From contig NC_017249.1 in assembly GCF_000284375.1 (NCBI RefSeq), positions 2,210,001 through 2,274,000 on the forward strand: a DNA stretch of 64,000 nt, in the 5' to 3' direction. Position 1 is the stretch's first letter. Every line of letters begins with the position of its first letter. This document shows, piece by piece, positions 23,928 to 32,625 of the stretch. The notes under the pieces were generated by a model that had not been told where the DNA came from, did no database searches, and was given only the letters and a program-made list of their open reading frames with translations. Both the position numbers and the translations under genes were made by a program. This DNA comes from Bradyrhizobium japonicum USDA 6. Lineage in GTDB: Bacteria; Pseudomonadota; Alphaproteobacteria; Rhizobiales; Xanthobacteraceae.

Positions 23928-25475
23928 ATGAACGGTGCGGAAAGCCTGGTGCGGACGATGGTCAAGGGTGGCGTGGACGTCTGCTTCACCAATCCGGGCA
24001 CCTCCGAGATGCATTTTGTCGCGGCGCTCGACCGTGTGCCGGGCATGCGCTGCGTGCTCGGCCTGTTCGAAGGCGTGGTGACCGGTGCCGCCGACGGCTA
24101 TTTCCGCATGAAGGGCACGCCGGCTTCGACGCTGCTGCATCTCGGCCCCGGCCTCGCCAACGGCCTTGCCAATCTGCACAACGCCAAGAAGGCGAATTCC
24201 GGCATCGTCAATATCGTCGGCCAGCATGCGGTCTACCACATCGGCTACAACGCGCCGCTGACCTCCGACATCGAGGGCCTGGCACGGCCGATGTCGTCCT
24301 GGGTCCGCACCTCGCCGGATTCCAAATCGGTCGCCGCCGACGGTGCCGCGGCGATCGCCGCCGCCAAGAGCGCACCGCCGCAGATCGCGACCCTGATCCT
24401 GCCCGCCGACACCGCCTGGAACGAGGCCGATGGCATCGCCGAGGTGCCGGCCGAGCAGCAGCGCGCGGGCTATTCGCCGCAGGCGGTCGAGCAGGCCGCA
24501 AAAATCCTGCACGGCGACGGCGAGCGCACACTGCTGCTGATGACCGGCAGCGCGCTGAGCGAAAAGGGCCTGGCGCTGGCCGAGCGCATCGCCGGCAAGA
24601 CCGGCTGCACCGTGATGGGGCCGACCTTCCGCCCGAAGATGGCGCGCGGCCGCGGCCGCTTCTCGATCGACCGCATCCATTACGTGATCGAGAACGCGCT
24701 GCCGATGCTGGAGAAGTTCCGCCACATCGTGCTGGTCGAGTCCGATGATCCCGTGGCGTTCTTCGCCTATCCGAACAAGCCGAGCATGCTCAAGCCCGAG
24801 GGCTGCGAGGTGCACCGCATGACCACCTGGGGCGAGAATTCGGTCGCGGCGCTCGAAGCACTGGCCGGCGCGGTGAAGGCGAGCGCGAAGGACGTCAAGC
24901 CGCAGGCCCTGGCTGAGCTGGTGAAGCCGACCGGCGCGTTGACCTTCGCCTCGATCGCGCAGGCGATCGCATGCGCCATCCCCGAGAACGCGATCATGGT
25001 CGACGAATCGCTGACTACCGGCCGCGGCTTCTTCCCGCCGACGGCGGCGGCCGCTCCGCACGACTGGCTCCAGAACATGGGCGGCTCGATCGGCTTCTCC
25101 ACGCCGCTGTCGATCGGCGCCGCGATCGCCTGTCCGGACCGCAAGGTGATCACCATGGTCGGCGACGGCAGCGCGATGTACACGATCCAGTCGCTGTGGA
25201 CGCAGGCCCGCGAGAATCTCAACATCGTCACCATCGTGTTCGCCAACCGCATCTACCAGATCCTGCGCGGCGAGTTCGACAATGTCGGCGCCGGCGAGCC
25301 CGGCCAGCGCGCCAACGACATGCTCCGGCTCGACCGTCCGACGCTGGACTTCGTCGCGCTGGCGAAGGGCATGGGCGTCCCCGGCCGCGCGGTCACCAAC
25401 GCCGAAGAGTTCAACAAGGCTCTGGCCGAAGCCGTCGCCGAGCCCGGGCCGCGGCTGATCGAAGTCCAGATGTAG
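23928..25475 (+). CDS. Acetolactate-synthase-like ThDP-dependent enzyme
   Basis: Starting at ATG 23928, with GCAGGAG seven bases upstream, the protein has 515 residues. The cofactor-activating glutamate is E48 (GLFEGVVTGAADGY). The central domain and the ThDP/Mg motif VGDGSAMYTIQSLWTQARENL are present. It lacks an obvious FAD-binding insertion and a regulatory subunit gene nearby. It may therefore be a decarboxylase or carboligase of the IlvB-like group rather than a branched-chain biosynthesis enzyme. The 3' neighbour is a small unknown protein 37 bases downstream. Confidence 0.85.
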   Translation: MNGAESLVRTMVKGGVDVCFTNPGTSEMHFVAALDRVPGMRCVLGLFEGVVTGAADGYFRMKGTPASTLLHLGPGLANGLANLHNAKKANSGIVNIVGQHAVYHIGYNAPLTSDIEGLARPMSSWVRTSPDSKSVAADGAAAIAAAKSAPPQIATLILPADTAWNEADGIAEVPAEQQRAGYSPQAVEQAAKILHGDGERTLLLMTGSALSEKGLALAERIAGKTGCTVMGPTFRPKMARGRGRFSIDRIHYVIENALPMLEKFRHIVLVESDDPVAFFAYPNKPSMLKPEGCEVHRMTTWGENSVAALEALAGAVKASAKDVKPQALAELVKPTGALTFASIAQAIACAIPENAIMVDESLTTGRGFFPPTAAAAPHDWLQNMGGSIGFSTPLSIGAAIACPDRKVITMVGDGSAMYTIQSLWTQARENLNIVTIVFANRIYQILRGEFDNVGAGEPGQRANDMLRLDRPTLDFVALAKGMGVPGRAVTNAEEFNKALAEAVAEPGPRLIEVQM

Positions 25476-25512
25476 GGCGCAGCATCAGGGAGCGCCGAGG
25501 GCCGGGGGCAAG

Positions 25513-26031
25513 ATGCAGACCGAGCTGAACAAGGTAATCGCGGCGCTCCGGGACTTCTACGCCAACGAAGGATTCTTGTTCGAGAAGGACGTCGGCGAGC
25601 GGGCGGTGACGCACCGCTTCGCCGTCTATCTGGAGCGGCAATTCTCCGGCTGGTCGGTCGATTGCAACTACGACCGTCTCGGCGAGCGCACGCTGCACCT
25701 GCCGCACGGCACCATCGTCTCCACCGACGATCATCTGGGAAAGTCGATCTACCCCGATGTCGTCGTGCATCAGCGCGAGATCCCGAACAATCTGCTCGCC
25801 GTCGAGATCCGCAAGGCGAGCAATCACACCTCGCTCGAGCACGACCAGCAAAAGCTGATGGCGATGACCGACGCCCATGTCTGGTTCGCCTACTGGATCG
25901 GCGTGCTGCTGGTGCTGGACAAGCACCATGTGACGATTTCGGAAGTCTACGTCAGCGGCGTCGTGGATCAGCCATTGTCGCTCTGGTTTGCGACGCGGCT
26001 GGAGGAGAGCGGTCTAGGCGCCGTGCATTAG
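25513..26031 (+). CDS. Conserved hypothetical protein, possible PD-(D/E)xK-like fold
   Basis: The 172-residue soluble protein starts at an ATG after GGGGGCAAG. A stretch YPDVVVHQREIPNNLLAVEIRK (about 89-110) resembles the D...(E)xK core of nuclease-like folds. Here it reads E-I-R-K rather than strict E-x-K. Further down, HTSLEHDQQKLMAM and a hydrophobic strand follow. No transmembrane segment or signal is seen. It follows the acetolactate-synthase-like gene by 37 bases and could be co-transcribed. No function can be assigned. Confidence 0.7.
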   Translation: MQTELNKVIAALRDFYANEGFLFEKDVGERAVTHRFAVYLERQFSGWSVDCNYDRLGERTLHLPHGTIVSTDDHLGKSIYPDVVVHQREIPNNLLAVEIRKASNHTSLEHDQQKLMAMTDAHVWFAYWIGVLLVLDKHHVTISEVYVSGVVDQPLSLWFATRLEESGLGAVH

Positions 26032-26048
26032 ACAGCCTCAACAGCGTC

Positions 26049-26071
26049 ATGGCCGGGCTTGTCCCGGCCAT
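26049..26071. repeat. Palindromic repeat ATGGCCGGGcttgtCCCGGCCAT
   Basis: Perfect nine-base arms flank a five-base loop, between the hypothetical gene and the convergent peroxidase. I recall this 23-base hairpin as very common in Bradyrhizobium intergenic DNA. It may end transcription from both sides. Confidence 0.7.
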
Positions 26072-26119
26072 CCACGCCTTGTCACGCAGTGCAAAGAACG
26101 GGTCTCATCTCATCAGGCC

Positions 26120-27667
26120 TCAATGCAGCGGATCGCCCTGGCCGAGCGCGTAGGCGACGAGGTCCTTCAGCGCGAAGCTGGAGCCGGTCACCGGCGTCCA
26201 TTGCGGGTCGAGCGACAGCACGGAGGAATTGTCGCCGAACATCATGCCGAGGAAGACCTCGGCCACGATGCGACCGCCGACGGGGCCGAGCTGTGGCGTG
26301 TTGATTCCGGTCGCCGGCGCGCCGGTGGCCGGGATCGTCACCGCGGTCTGGAATTGCCGCGCCTCGGCCAGGATGTAGGTCCAGAGCGGGCAATTGCCGG
26401 CAAACACGCCGTTCGCGATGGTCGCGATCCCGGTCTGCGGATCGCCCGCGCCGGGCTCGTCGACGGCCTTGCCGATGATGATCTGATCATCCGTCAGCGG
26501 CGTCAGGTTCATCGCCTTGGCGACGGCCTGGCCTGAAGGCAGGCCGAGCCGCCAGCTGCGCTCGAGATTGCGTAACGCCAGCGACGACGGATTGGAGGCG
26601 ACCTCCGGCGGCAGCTTGCGCAGCGGATCGACCAGCGAGGCGTCGATGCGATAGGCGAACTGCAGCCGCTTCTTGTTGTCGGGATTGGTGTCGTCGTCCT
26701 CGACGCCATAGGGGCGCGTGTCCAGATCGATGAAGCGGCCCCAGTCCATGGCGCGTCCGGGACCCATGGCGCGGAAGCCGGTCAGCGCGTTCTTGTCGGG
26801 ATTGTGGGGGTCGGGGAAGATCTGCAACAGCATGTTGTCCGCATCGTTCAGCCGATAGCCGGGGCGGATCATGGAATGGCCGAGACGGTAGGCCGCAACC
26901 GAGAACTCCACCGGCATGAACGGATAGGTCTTCCAGTGATAGTGGGCGAGCTTGCTGCGGTCGTACTGGCTCGCGGTCCTCAGCTCGTCCAGCACGCTGG
27001 CGTGGACGATGCGCGGCAGGAAGTCGTTCAGCACGACGTATTGATAGTGGAAGCGGACGCGCTGCTGCACGTCCTCGAACGACAGGCTGTCATTGTCGTC
27101 GACCATGCGGTTGTGAAAGCGCAGCATCAAGGCCTGGAACTGTGAGACGATGCTGTTCTCGTCGTTGCGGGGATCGCCGATCAGGGCGCGACCCTTGAAG
27201 CGCGGCAGGTCGCTGGCATCGGGGACGCCCGCGCCGGTCAGCTTCTCGCCGAGGCGGAACTTGATGCCGTCATACATGTAGGGCTGATCGTTCGGACCAC
27301 GGCCGTAGAGGTTGTCCAGATCGAGCGACGGCGTGCGGAAGTCGACGAGCCCGTCGGGGTCCTGCTGCTTGGTCAGCGAGCTGACCGGATCGAAGGTGAT
27401 GTCGTGGTCGATGAACTGGCCGAAATAGGTGTAGAGCGCGGGAATGCCGCTCTCCTCCGCGTCCGGCCCGTCCTTCGGACCATCGAAGTCGGCGACCATC
27501 TTGTCGGCCAGCGCCGAAAGGTTCGCGACATTGTCGGCGTCGTTCGGACCGAATTTCGCCGGCGTGAGCTTGCGGAACATGCGTCCGAAGCGGCCCTGGG
27601 AAAGCGGCGAACGCGTTGCGTTCAGACCGCGCGGAACAACGCTGTGGCGGCTGCTCATTGAAAACAC
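26120..27667 (-). CDS. Animal-type haem peroxidase family protein
   Basis: The 515-residue protein shows the peroxidase-cyclooxygenase superfamily marks. The distal site is D87-H88 (GQFIDHDITFDP). GDPRNDEN at 164-171 precedes the haem-contact helix QALMLRFHNRMVDD, and the proximal histidine is H264 (YRLGHSMIRPGYRL). No signal peptide is seen. The frame starts at MFSMSS (27667); MSSRHSVV three codons in is also possible. Bacterial members are found in rhizobia; their in vivo substrates are mostly unknown. The gene stands alone. Confidence 0.9.
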   Translation of the reverse strand: MFSMSSRHSVVPRGLNATRSPLSQGRFGRMFRKLTPAKFGPNDADNVANLSALADKMVADFDGPKDGPDAEESGIPALYTYFGQFIDHDITFDPVSSLTKQQDPDGLVDFRTPSLDLDNLYGRGPNDQPYMYDGIKFRLGEKLTGAGVPDASDLPRFKGRALIGDPRNDENSIVSQFQALMLRFHNRMVDDNDSLSFEDVQQRVRFHYQYVVLNDFLPRIVHASVLDELRTASQYDRSKLAHYHWKTYPFMPVEFSVAAYRLGHSMIRPGYRLNDADNMLLQIFPDPHNPDKNALTGFRAMGPGRAMDWGRFIDLDTRPYGVEDDDTNPDNKKRLQFAYRIDASLVDPLRKLPPEVASNPSSLALRNLERSWRLGLPSGQAVAKAMNLTPLTDDQIIIGKAVDEPGAGDPQTGIATIANGVFAGNCPLWTYILAEARQFQTAVTIPATGAPATGINTPQLGPVGGRIVAEVFLGMMFGDNSSVLSLDPQWTPVTGSSFALKDLVAYALGQGDPLH

Positions 27668-27955
27668 CTCCCTGAAAAGTCACGACGTGCAACGAATAAA
27701 GCTAAAGTTGTTTGAAGCAGAATATGCAGGTCAGGCTAGATCAGGCGATCGGGTGCCACAAGCGATCTGCTTCACACACTGCGCGACATCGATGTTGTTT
27801 CGAAAGGGAGCGTTGCGAACAAGCTGCGGTCGCGCTTTGCAAATTTTTCCGGGAGCGATGACGGATAACATTCTCGTCATCGCCGCGCGCGAGCGGCCTA
27901 GCGCAAGTGAATTCGCCGGACTGTCGGCGAAGCGAACGGTCTTCACGTAATAAGT
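27668..27955. other. Peroxidase upstream region, no gene seen
   Basis: This 288-base stretch lies upstream of the peroxidase and downstream of the small DUF3551 gene. It is more AT-rich than its neighbours close to the peroxidase start, consistent with a promoter. No protein-like frame, RNA gene or clear operator is recognised. Confidence 0.5.
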
Positions 27956-27990
27956 GTGGCGGCGTGCGCGTCATGCGCGCACGCCGCCAC
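27956..27990. terminator. Strong 15-bp hairpin downstream of the DUF3551 gene
   Basis: GTGGCGGCGTGCGCG pairs perfectly with its complement around the loop TCATG. The hairpin sits five bases after the stop codon of the minus-strand DUF3551 gene. There is no U-run, so it could also stabilise the mRNA 3' end. Confidence 0.75.
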
Positions 27991-27994
27991 GTCT

Positions 27995-28228
27995 TCAGTA
28001 GGCACTCCGCTGCGAGAACGCGTAGCGCGGATTGATGCCGCAATAGGCCTCCGTGCCGGAGGCGGTGGCGAGGCACTGCTGATAGCTCGCGAACTGGCAG
28101 TTGCCGGGATAGCCCCACATGCGTCCCTGCAGGCAATATCGATCGTTTGCAGGATGTGCCTGGGCGGCCGGGGATGCTACGGCGACCAGGGCGGCGAACG
28201 ATGCGAGAGTGAGGATGATGCGACGCAT
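27995..28228 (-). CDS. DUF3551 family small exported protein
   Basis: The 77-residue protein has a signal peptide (MRRIILTLASFAALVAVASPAAQA). A short mature domain follows with four cysteines in the pattern YCLQG...GNCQF...QQCLAT...YCGINPRYA, typical of the DUF3551 family of Bradyrhizobium. It is probably periplasmic and disulphide-bonded. AGGAG precedes the start. The function is unknown. Confidence 0.87.
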   Translation of the reverse strand: MRRIILTLASFAALVAVASPAAQAHPANDRYCLQGRMWGYPGNCQFASYQQCLATASGTEAYCGINPRYAFSQRSAY

Positions 28229-28479
28229 TTCAATCTCCTTCGAGAGCGGGTGGACGGGAACGTCAGCGAGCCGGGCTCGTCTGAGGCATGTCGCCTATCT
28301 TGGTGTCGGCGGAATGCCGTGCGTTCGCGACGTGGCACATCATGACGCAGCCGGCGGCCAGCAATGTGATCTCCGCCACAGTTCGCGGTGGGGGGCCGGC
28401 CTATTGTGAGCAGACTTGCGCGCGTCGATCACGGGGAACCAGGCTTGTCTGATTCGGATCAGGTATTTTGGAGGTTCTA

Positions 28480-28818
28480 ATGCAAAGGTCATATTTGCTG
28501 GCTGCGACGGCAGCGCTGGCGCTTCTCATGCAAACACCGCTCGCGCTGGCCCAGAGTGCGCCGGCCGCCGGTGGAACCGCAGCGCCTGCCGCGACAACCA
28601 CTGCGCCGGCAGCGACGGCGACAACGCCGGCCGCGACCAGCGACACCGCCAGCCAGCCGGCCGATTCCAAGAAGAGCGCGTCGAAGAAGCCGGCGAAGAA
28701 GAAGATGACGCGGCAGCAGGAGATCGATCATTCGCTCGACAGCGGCACCGTGCCCGCGCGCTACCGCAGCTCTGTGCCCAGGCAGTACCAGCGGTACATT
28801 CCGTTCGATAAGCAGTGA
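28480..28818 (+). CDS. Small exported Ala/Thr/Pro-rich protein with basic tail
   Basis: The 112-residue protein starts at ATG 28480 after GGAGG. A signal peptide (about 1-26, ending ALAQ) precedes an Ala/Thr/Pro linker of about 40 residues. Then come a lysine-rich block (KKSASKKPAKKKMTRQQ) and a conserved-looking end VPARYRSSVPRQYQRYIPF. It is not known to me by function. The low-complexity linker suggests an envelope-spanning spacer. A hairpin terminator follows. Confidence 0.75.
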   Translation: MQRSYLLAATAALALLMQTPLALAQSAPAAGGTAAPAATTTAPAATATTPAATSDTASQPADSKKSASKKPAKKKMTRQQEIDHSLDSGTVPARYRSSVPRQYQRYIPFDKQ

Positions 28819-28827
28819 CGGACCTCA

Positions 28828-28861
28828 CGGCGGCGCGACGCGATCGGACGTCGCGCCGCCG
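28828..28861 (+). terminator. 13-bp hairpin terminator
   Basis: CGGCGGCGCGACG and its exact complement flank an eight-base loop ten bases after the stop codon of the small exported protein. No U-run follows. Confidence 0.65.
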
Positions 28862-28990
28862 GTGCCACCGTATGACGGCCTTGGCGTGACGTCTTGTCGT
28901 AGCACCTTTGGCCAGGTGGAATCCGGCCATACATCCCCAGTGGCGGTCCGCGAGGGCGGTGCTAGAGTAGGCCGCAGCCCGGGGGGAGAA

Positions 28991-29476
28991 ATGAGCGACG
29001 ACGTGAAGGATGCTGGCCTTGTGGCCATGATCAGCAGCATCCTGGGAGGCAACAAGCGCGCAGACAGCAGTGCTCCGCCGCCGCTCACCGAGGTTCCGCC
29101 GACGGCGCCGACGAACGGGTTCGATTTGGTCGAGCCGTCCACCCCCGAGCCTGCACCGGCCGAACCCGACGTTGCGCCCGATGCCGTGCCGAATGCCGCG
29201 AAGCCGGTCGAGCGGCCAGCGAAAATCACGACGACGCCTGATGGCAAGAAGCTGCTTCCTGCCGAGGCGATTGCCGAGCTGGTGCTTGGCGAGCTGCGCA
29301 AGCTGGAGAATTTTCCGGCGACCGGCGCCTCCGTCACGGTCTACGGTTACAAGCACTGGAACGCGATGATCACCTTCGCGCCGTTCTCGACCACTTTCCA
29401 GAACGCGACGCGGTTTCGCCAGGCCGTGCCGGACCTGGTCTTCAAGCTCCGCCGTTTCGTCGAACTTGAGATATAG
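28991..29476 (+). CDS. Hypothetical protein with Pro-rich N-terminal region
   Basis: The 161-residue protein starts at ATG 28991 with GGGGGGAG upstream. Residues 25-75 are low-complexity Pro/Ala/Glu. The C-terminal half (AEAIAELVLGELRKLENFP...VTVYGYKHWNAMITFAP) looks folded. No signal peptide, membrane segment or known motif is found. It lies upstream of the GreA-like gene, 100 bases away, and may share transcription with it. Confidence 0.7.
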   Translation: MSDDVKDAGLVAMISSILGGNKRADSSAPPPLTEVPPTAPTNGFDLVEPSTPEPAPAEPDVAPDAVPNAAKPVERPAKITTTPDGKKLLPAEAIAELVLGELRKLENFPATGASVTVYGYKHWNAMITFAPFSTTFQNATRFRQAVPDLVFKLRRFVELEI

Positions 29477-29578
29477 TCCGGGACAATTACCGGCTGCCGT
29501 TCCGCGCGATTCCCCGCTGCGGGGCGCGGGACCAGGCGGGAGCGGGTGCCCGAAACAGTTGTTCGACAGGATCTTGAA

Positions 29579-30061
29579 TTGAGCGTCGCCTTTACCAAGG
29601 AAGAAAGCGCAGAAACCGCGTCCGAGACGCTGCTACCGGATCGGCCGATCTCGCCTCATCCAAATCTCGTGACGGAAGCAGGCTTGCAGGCGCTGCAGGC
29701 GCAGCTTCGCGACGCGCGCGAGGCCTATGAAGCCGCGCAAGCCATCGACGACGTCAACGAAAAGCGCCGGCAGTCGGCGGTGCCCTTGCGCGACGCTCGC
29801 TATCTGACCGAACGGCTGCGCACGGCGCAGGTCATTCCCGATCCGGCGTCGACCGATGTCGTCGCCTTCGGCAGCACCGTGACCTTCAGCCGCACCGACG
29901 GCCGCGTGCAGACCTATCGCATCGTCGGCGAGGACGAAGCGGATCCAAAGGCAGGATCGATCTCGTTCGTGGCACCGGTTGCGAAGTCGCTGATCGGGAA
30001 AGCGGTGGGCGATGTCGTGGGTTCGGGCGCGCAAGAGATCGAGATTCTGTCGATCGCGTAG
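29579..30061 (+). CDS. GreA/GreB family protein (nucleoside-diphosphate-kinase-regulator-like)
   Basis: The preferred start is TTG 29579, with AGGA about seven bases upstream, giving 160 residues; GTG 29546 in frame is possible. An N-terminal helical part (GLQALQAQLRDAREAYEAA) precedes the GreA/GreB C-terminal FKBP-like domain (FGSTVTFSRTDGRVQTYRIVGEDEADPKAGSISF, then KSLIGKAVGD). It likely binds the RNA polymerase secondary channel. It differs from housekeeping GreA by the long N-terminal tail. Confidence 0.83.
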   Translation: MSVAFTKEESAETASETLLPDRPISPHPNLVTEAGLQALQAQLRDAREAYEAAQAIDDVNEKRRQSAVPLRDARYLTERLRTAQVIPDPASTDVVAFGSTVTFSRTDGRVQTYRIVGEDEADPKAGSISFVAPVAKSLIGKAVGDVVGSGAQEIEILSIA

Positions 30062-30082
30062 CGATGCGAGCCGAGGCCTGAA

Positions 30083-30116
30083 TGGTGGGCGTGTAAGGAT
30101 CGAACCTCGACAGCTC
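30083..30116 (-). other. tRNA 3'-end remnant, copy A (possible old attachment site)
   Basis: On the plus strand it reads TGGTGGGCG..GGATCGAACCT, the complement of a tRNA 3' end (T-arm plus ACCA). The T-stem no longer pairs fully and no 5' half is present, so it is not a tRNA gene. It resembles copies B (37921) and C (38180) in sequence and orientation. Confidence 0.5.
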
Positions 30117-30273
30117 CGGCTTCGGATTGGTTTCGCCAACTTCGAGGTGCCGCTGGGTCAGTTGCGCTGCCGCGACTTAGCTATTCAGCAAAAATCGCGA
30201 ACGTCATATAGTGAGGGCTATCAAGACCAATACCAAGACGAATTCATTGCGTGTCAGGCAAAGGGAGGGATCC

Positions 30274-31860
30274 ATGCGGAAGTCCCTGTTCTTCGTCATC
30301 GCAGCCGGTCTCGGTCTATCAGGACCACAGGCTCTGGTCGCGCAAGACGATGTAGATCAGCAGCTCGGCAGCGTTCATTTCCAGACCTCTTGCAATGATG
30401 TGGCCCAGCGTCGTTTCGATCGCGGGATGCGCTATCAGCATTCCTACTGGTACGCCAACGCCAAGGAGATATTCGAGGAAGCCATCAAGGCCGACCCGAC
30501 ATGCGGCATGGCCTATTGGGGCATTGCGCTCACCTACATGGACAATCCGCACAATGCGATTCCAAAGCCGAACCTGGCGCCGGGCCTCGCCGCGATCATG
30601 AAGGCCAAGGAGATCGGCGCCACGACCGAGCGCGAACGCGACTACATCGATGCGCTGATGGTGATGTATGCCGATTACGAAAAGATCCCTCACGTCCAAC
30701 GGATGCGCATGCTGCGTGACGCGCAGGCGCGCGTCGCGGCAAAATATCCGGACGACGACGAAGCCCAGATCGCCTACGCCATTACGCTCAATACGTCGGC
30801 GGATCTGAACGACAAGACCTACGCGCAGCAAATTAAAGGCGCGGCGATTCTAGAGCCGATCTCCAGGCGGCTGCCGATGCATCCGGGCGTGACGCATTAT
30901 CTGATCCATCTCTACGACTACCCGGCACTGGCGCAGAAAGGGCTCGATGCCGCCAATCGTTACGCCAAGATCGCACCGGCCGCGCCGCACGCCCAGCACA
31001 TGCCCTCCCACATCTACACACGCGTCGGCTATTGGAAGGAATCGATCGACTCCAACACCGCGTCCGTGAAGGCCGCGATGGCCGAAAAGTCGGTCGGCAA
31101 CTATCTGCACGCACAGGACTACATGGTCTATGCTTACCTGCAGCTCGGCCAGGACAAGCAGGCGCGCGCCGTCATCGACGACATGATCAAGGAGACCGAC
31201 TTCAAGGCGACGGTCGCGGCGGCAGATTACGCGCTGGCGGCTTCGCCGGCGCGTTATGCGATCGACCGCGGCGATTGGGAGGGTGCCTCGCAGCTGCCGG
31301 TCAGGCCGAGCAACCTCAACTTTGCGATGGCGGTAACGCATTTCGCCCGGGCCCTCGGCGCGGCGCGCTCCGGCAAACCGGAAGCCGCCAAGGCCGACAT
31401 CCAGAAGCTGGCGGAATTGCGCGACAAGCTGCAGGACGCCAAGGACAATTATTGGTCCGGAATCGTCGACATCCAGCGTCAGGTCGCCGTTGCCTGGGTG
31501 CTTTACGCCGAGGGCAAGTATGACGAGGCGCTCAATGCGATGAGTGCCGCGGCGGATGCAGAGGACAAGACGGAAAAGCACGTGATCACGCCCGGACCGC
31601 TGGCGCCGGCGCGCGAGCTTTACGGCTTCATGCTGCTCGATCGCGGCATGGCCAAGGAGGCGCTTGCTGCATTCGAGGCAACCAAGGCGAAGGAGCCGAA
31701 CCGCTTGCATGCTTTCGCGGGGGCGGCCAAGGCGGCCGAAGCCCTTGGTGACAGGGAAGCGGCACGACAGAACTGTCAGCAGCTCGTAACGCTGACGGCC
31801 AGTGCCGATTCGGAACGCCCCGAGGTCGCGGCGGCTAAGCAATACCTCGCCAGCAACTGA
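30274..31860 (+). CDS. Tetratricopeptide-repeat exported protein
   Basis: From ATG 30274, with GGGAGGG upstream, the protein has 528 residues. A signal peptide (MRKSLFFVIAAGLGLSGPQALVAQ) is followed by a helical repeat region (for example WYANAKEIFEEAIKADPTCGMAYWG, DEALNAMSAAADAEDKT) across most of the length. HPGVTHYLIHLYDYP and HAQHMPSHIYTRVG are conserved marks of a known but uncharacterised periplasmic TPR family. The next gene starts 20 bases downstream. It probably acts as a periplasmic scaffold. Confidence 0.83.
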   Translation: MRKSLFFVIAAGLGLSGPQALVAQDDVDQQLGSVHFQTSCNDVAQRRFDRGMRYQHSYWYANAKEIFEEAIKADPTCGMAYWGIALTYMDNPHNAIPKPNLAPGLAAIMKAKEIGATTERERDYIDALMVMYADYEKIPHVQRMRMLRDAQARVAAKYPDDDEAQIAYAITLNTSADLNDKTYAQQIKGAAILEPISRRLPMHPGVTHYLIHLYDYPALAQKGLDAANRYAKIAPAAPHAQHMPSHIYTRVGYWKESIDSNTASVKAAMAEKSVGNYLHAQDYMVYAYLQLGQDKQARAVIDDMIKETDFKATVAAADYALAASPARYAIDRGDWEGASQLPVRPSNLNFAMAVTHFARALGAARSGKPEAAKADIQKLAELRDKLQDAKDNYWSGIVDIQRQVAVAWVLYAEGKYDEALNAMSAAADAEDKTEKHVITPGPLAPARELYGFMLLDRGMAKEALAAFEATKAKEPNRLHAFAGAAKAAEALGDREAARQNCQQLVTLTASADSERPEVAAAKQYLASN

Positions 31861-31880
31861 GCCGGAAAGAGAACGGTGGA

Positions 31881-32444
31881 ATGATGAGAAGGGCAGCCGC
31901 CATCGCCGTCGCAGCAATCGTGCTGGGAAGCGCGCTGGCGGCATCGCTCGTGTGGCTCCATGTGCCGCAACATGCCGCCGCGAATTCCGCCACGCCGGTG
32001 TGGCACGAGGTGACTTGGCCGTTCTCGATTGACCAATGGGGCAAGGGAAAGGCGTTCCGCTGCAGGGCTTCCGACTGTGGTGTCGAGGTGACGCTGTACC
32101 TGCGCGCCAAGATAGGTTTTTGCAATTGCACGACGGGCGTCGCCGATGACGAGGATCTCGATCGCATGGGCGATACCGTTCTCCTGGGCGAAGTCTCTCC
32201 ACGCGGTTCCGGCCATCCCATCAGGATTGCGTCGATGAACGGTCGCAGCCGCGCCTACACGCTCAACTCACATGGCGCTCCCGGCAAAACGCTGGTGTCG
32301 GTCGTGTACAACGAACGTTGCGACATGATCGCAGCGACCGCTGTCATTGGCCACGATCGGCCGGAGGCCATCGAACCCCGCGTGATCGAGTTTCTGGGCG
32401 GCAGCACCGCGATGCACTGGGCTGAGGTCACACTGGGTCTGTGA
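31881..32444 (+). CDS. Hypothetical membrane-anchored or exported protein
   Basis: The 187-residue protein has an N-terminal hydrophobic segment (MMRRAAAIAVAAIVLGSALAASLVW). It is followed by a domain with cysteines at FRCRASDCGV and GFCNCTTG, a pattern that could bind metal or form disulphides. It starts 20 bases after the TPR gene. No family is recognised. Confidence 0.7.
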   Translation: MMRRAAAIAVAAIVLGSALAASLVWLHVPQHAAANSATPVWHEVTWPFSIDQWGKGKAFRCRASDCGVEVTLYLRAKIGFCNCTTGVADDEDLDRMGDTVLLGEVSPRGSGHPIRIASMNGRSRAYTLNSHGAPGKTLVSVVYNERCDMIAATAVIGHDRPEAIEPRVIEFLGGSTAMHWAEVTLGL

Positions 32445-32625
32445 TTGACCGCGCCTTCCCGATCGTCGGGCATTTCAATGCGGCGAATGGCCCGCGCAGC
32501 TGGGGCGAGGATTGCTATCGACAGGGGCAATCTCATTCGCCTAAAACATCAGCCATGCGTTTCCGTTGTCTTGTCCCGATATCGAAGGTCTCCGCCGTGT
32601 CCGCGAAACAAAGCGCGGCGGCTGG

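Noticed and set aside
23928-25475. Housekeeping acetolactate synthase large subunit (ilvB)
   Set aside because: No regulatory subunit or ilvC follows, and the length (515 residues) is shorter than IlvB; only an IlvB-like call is supportable.
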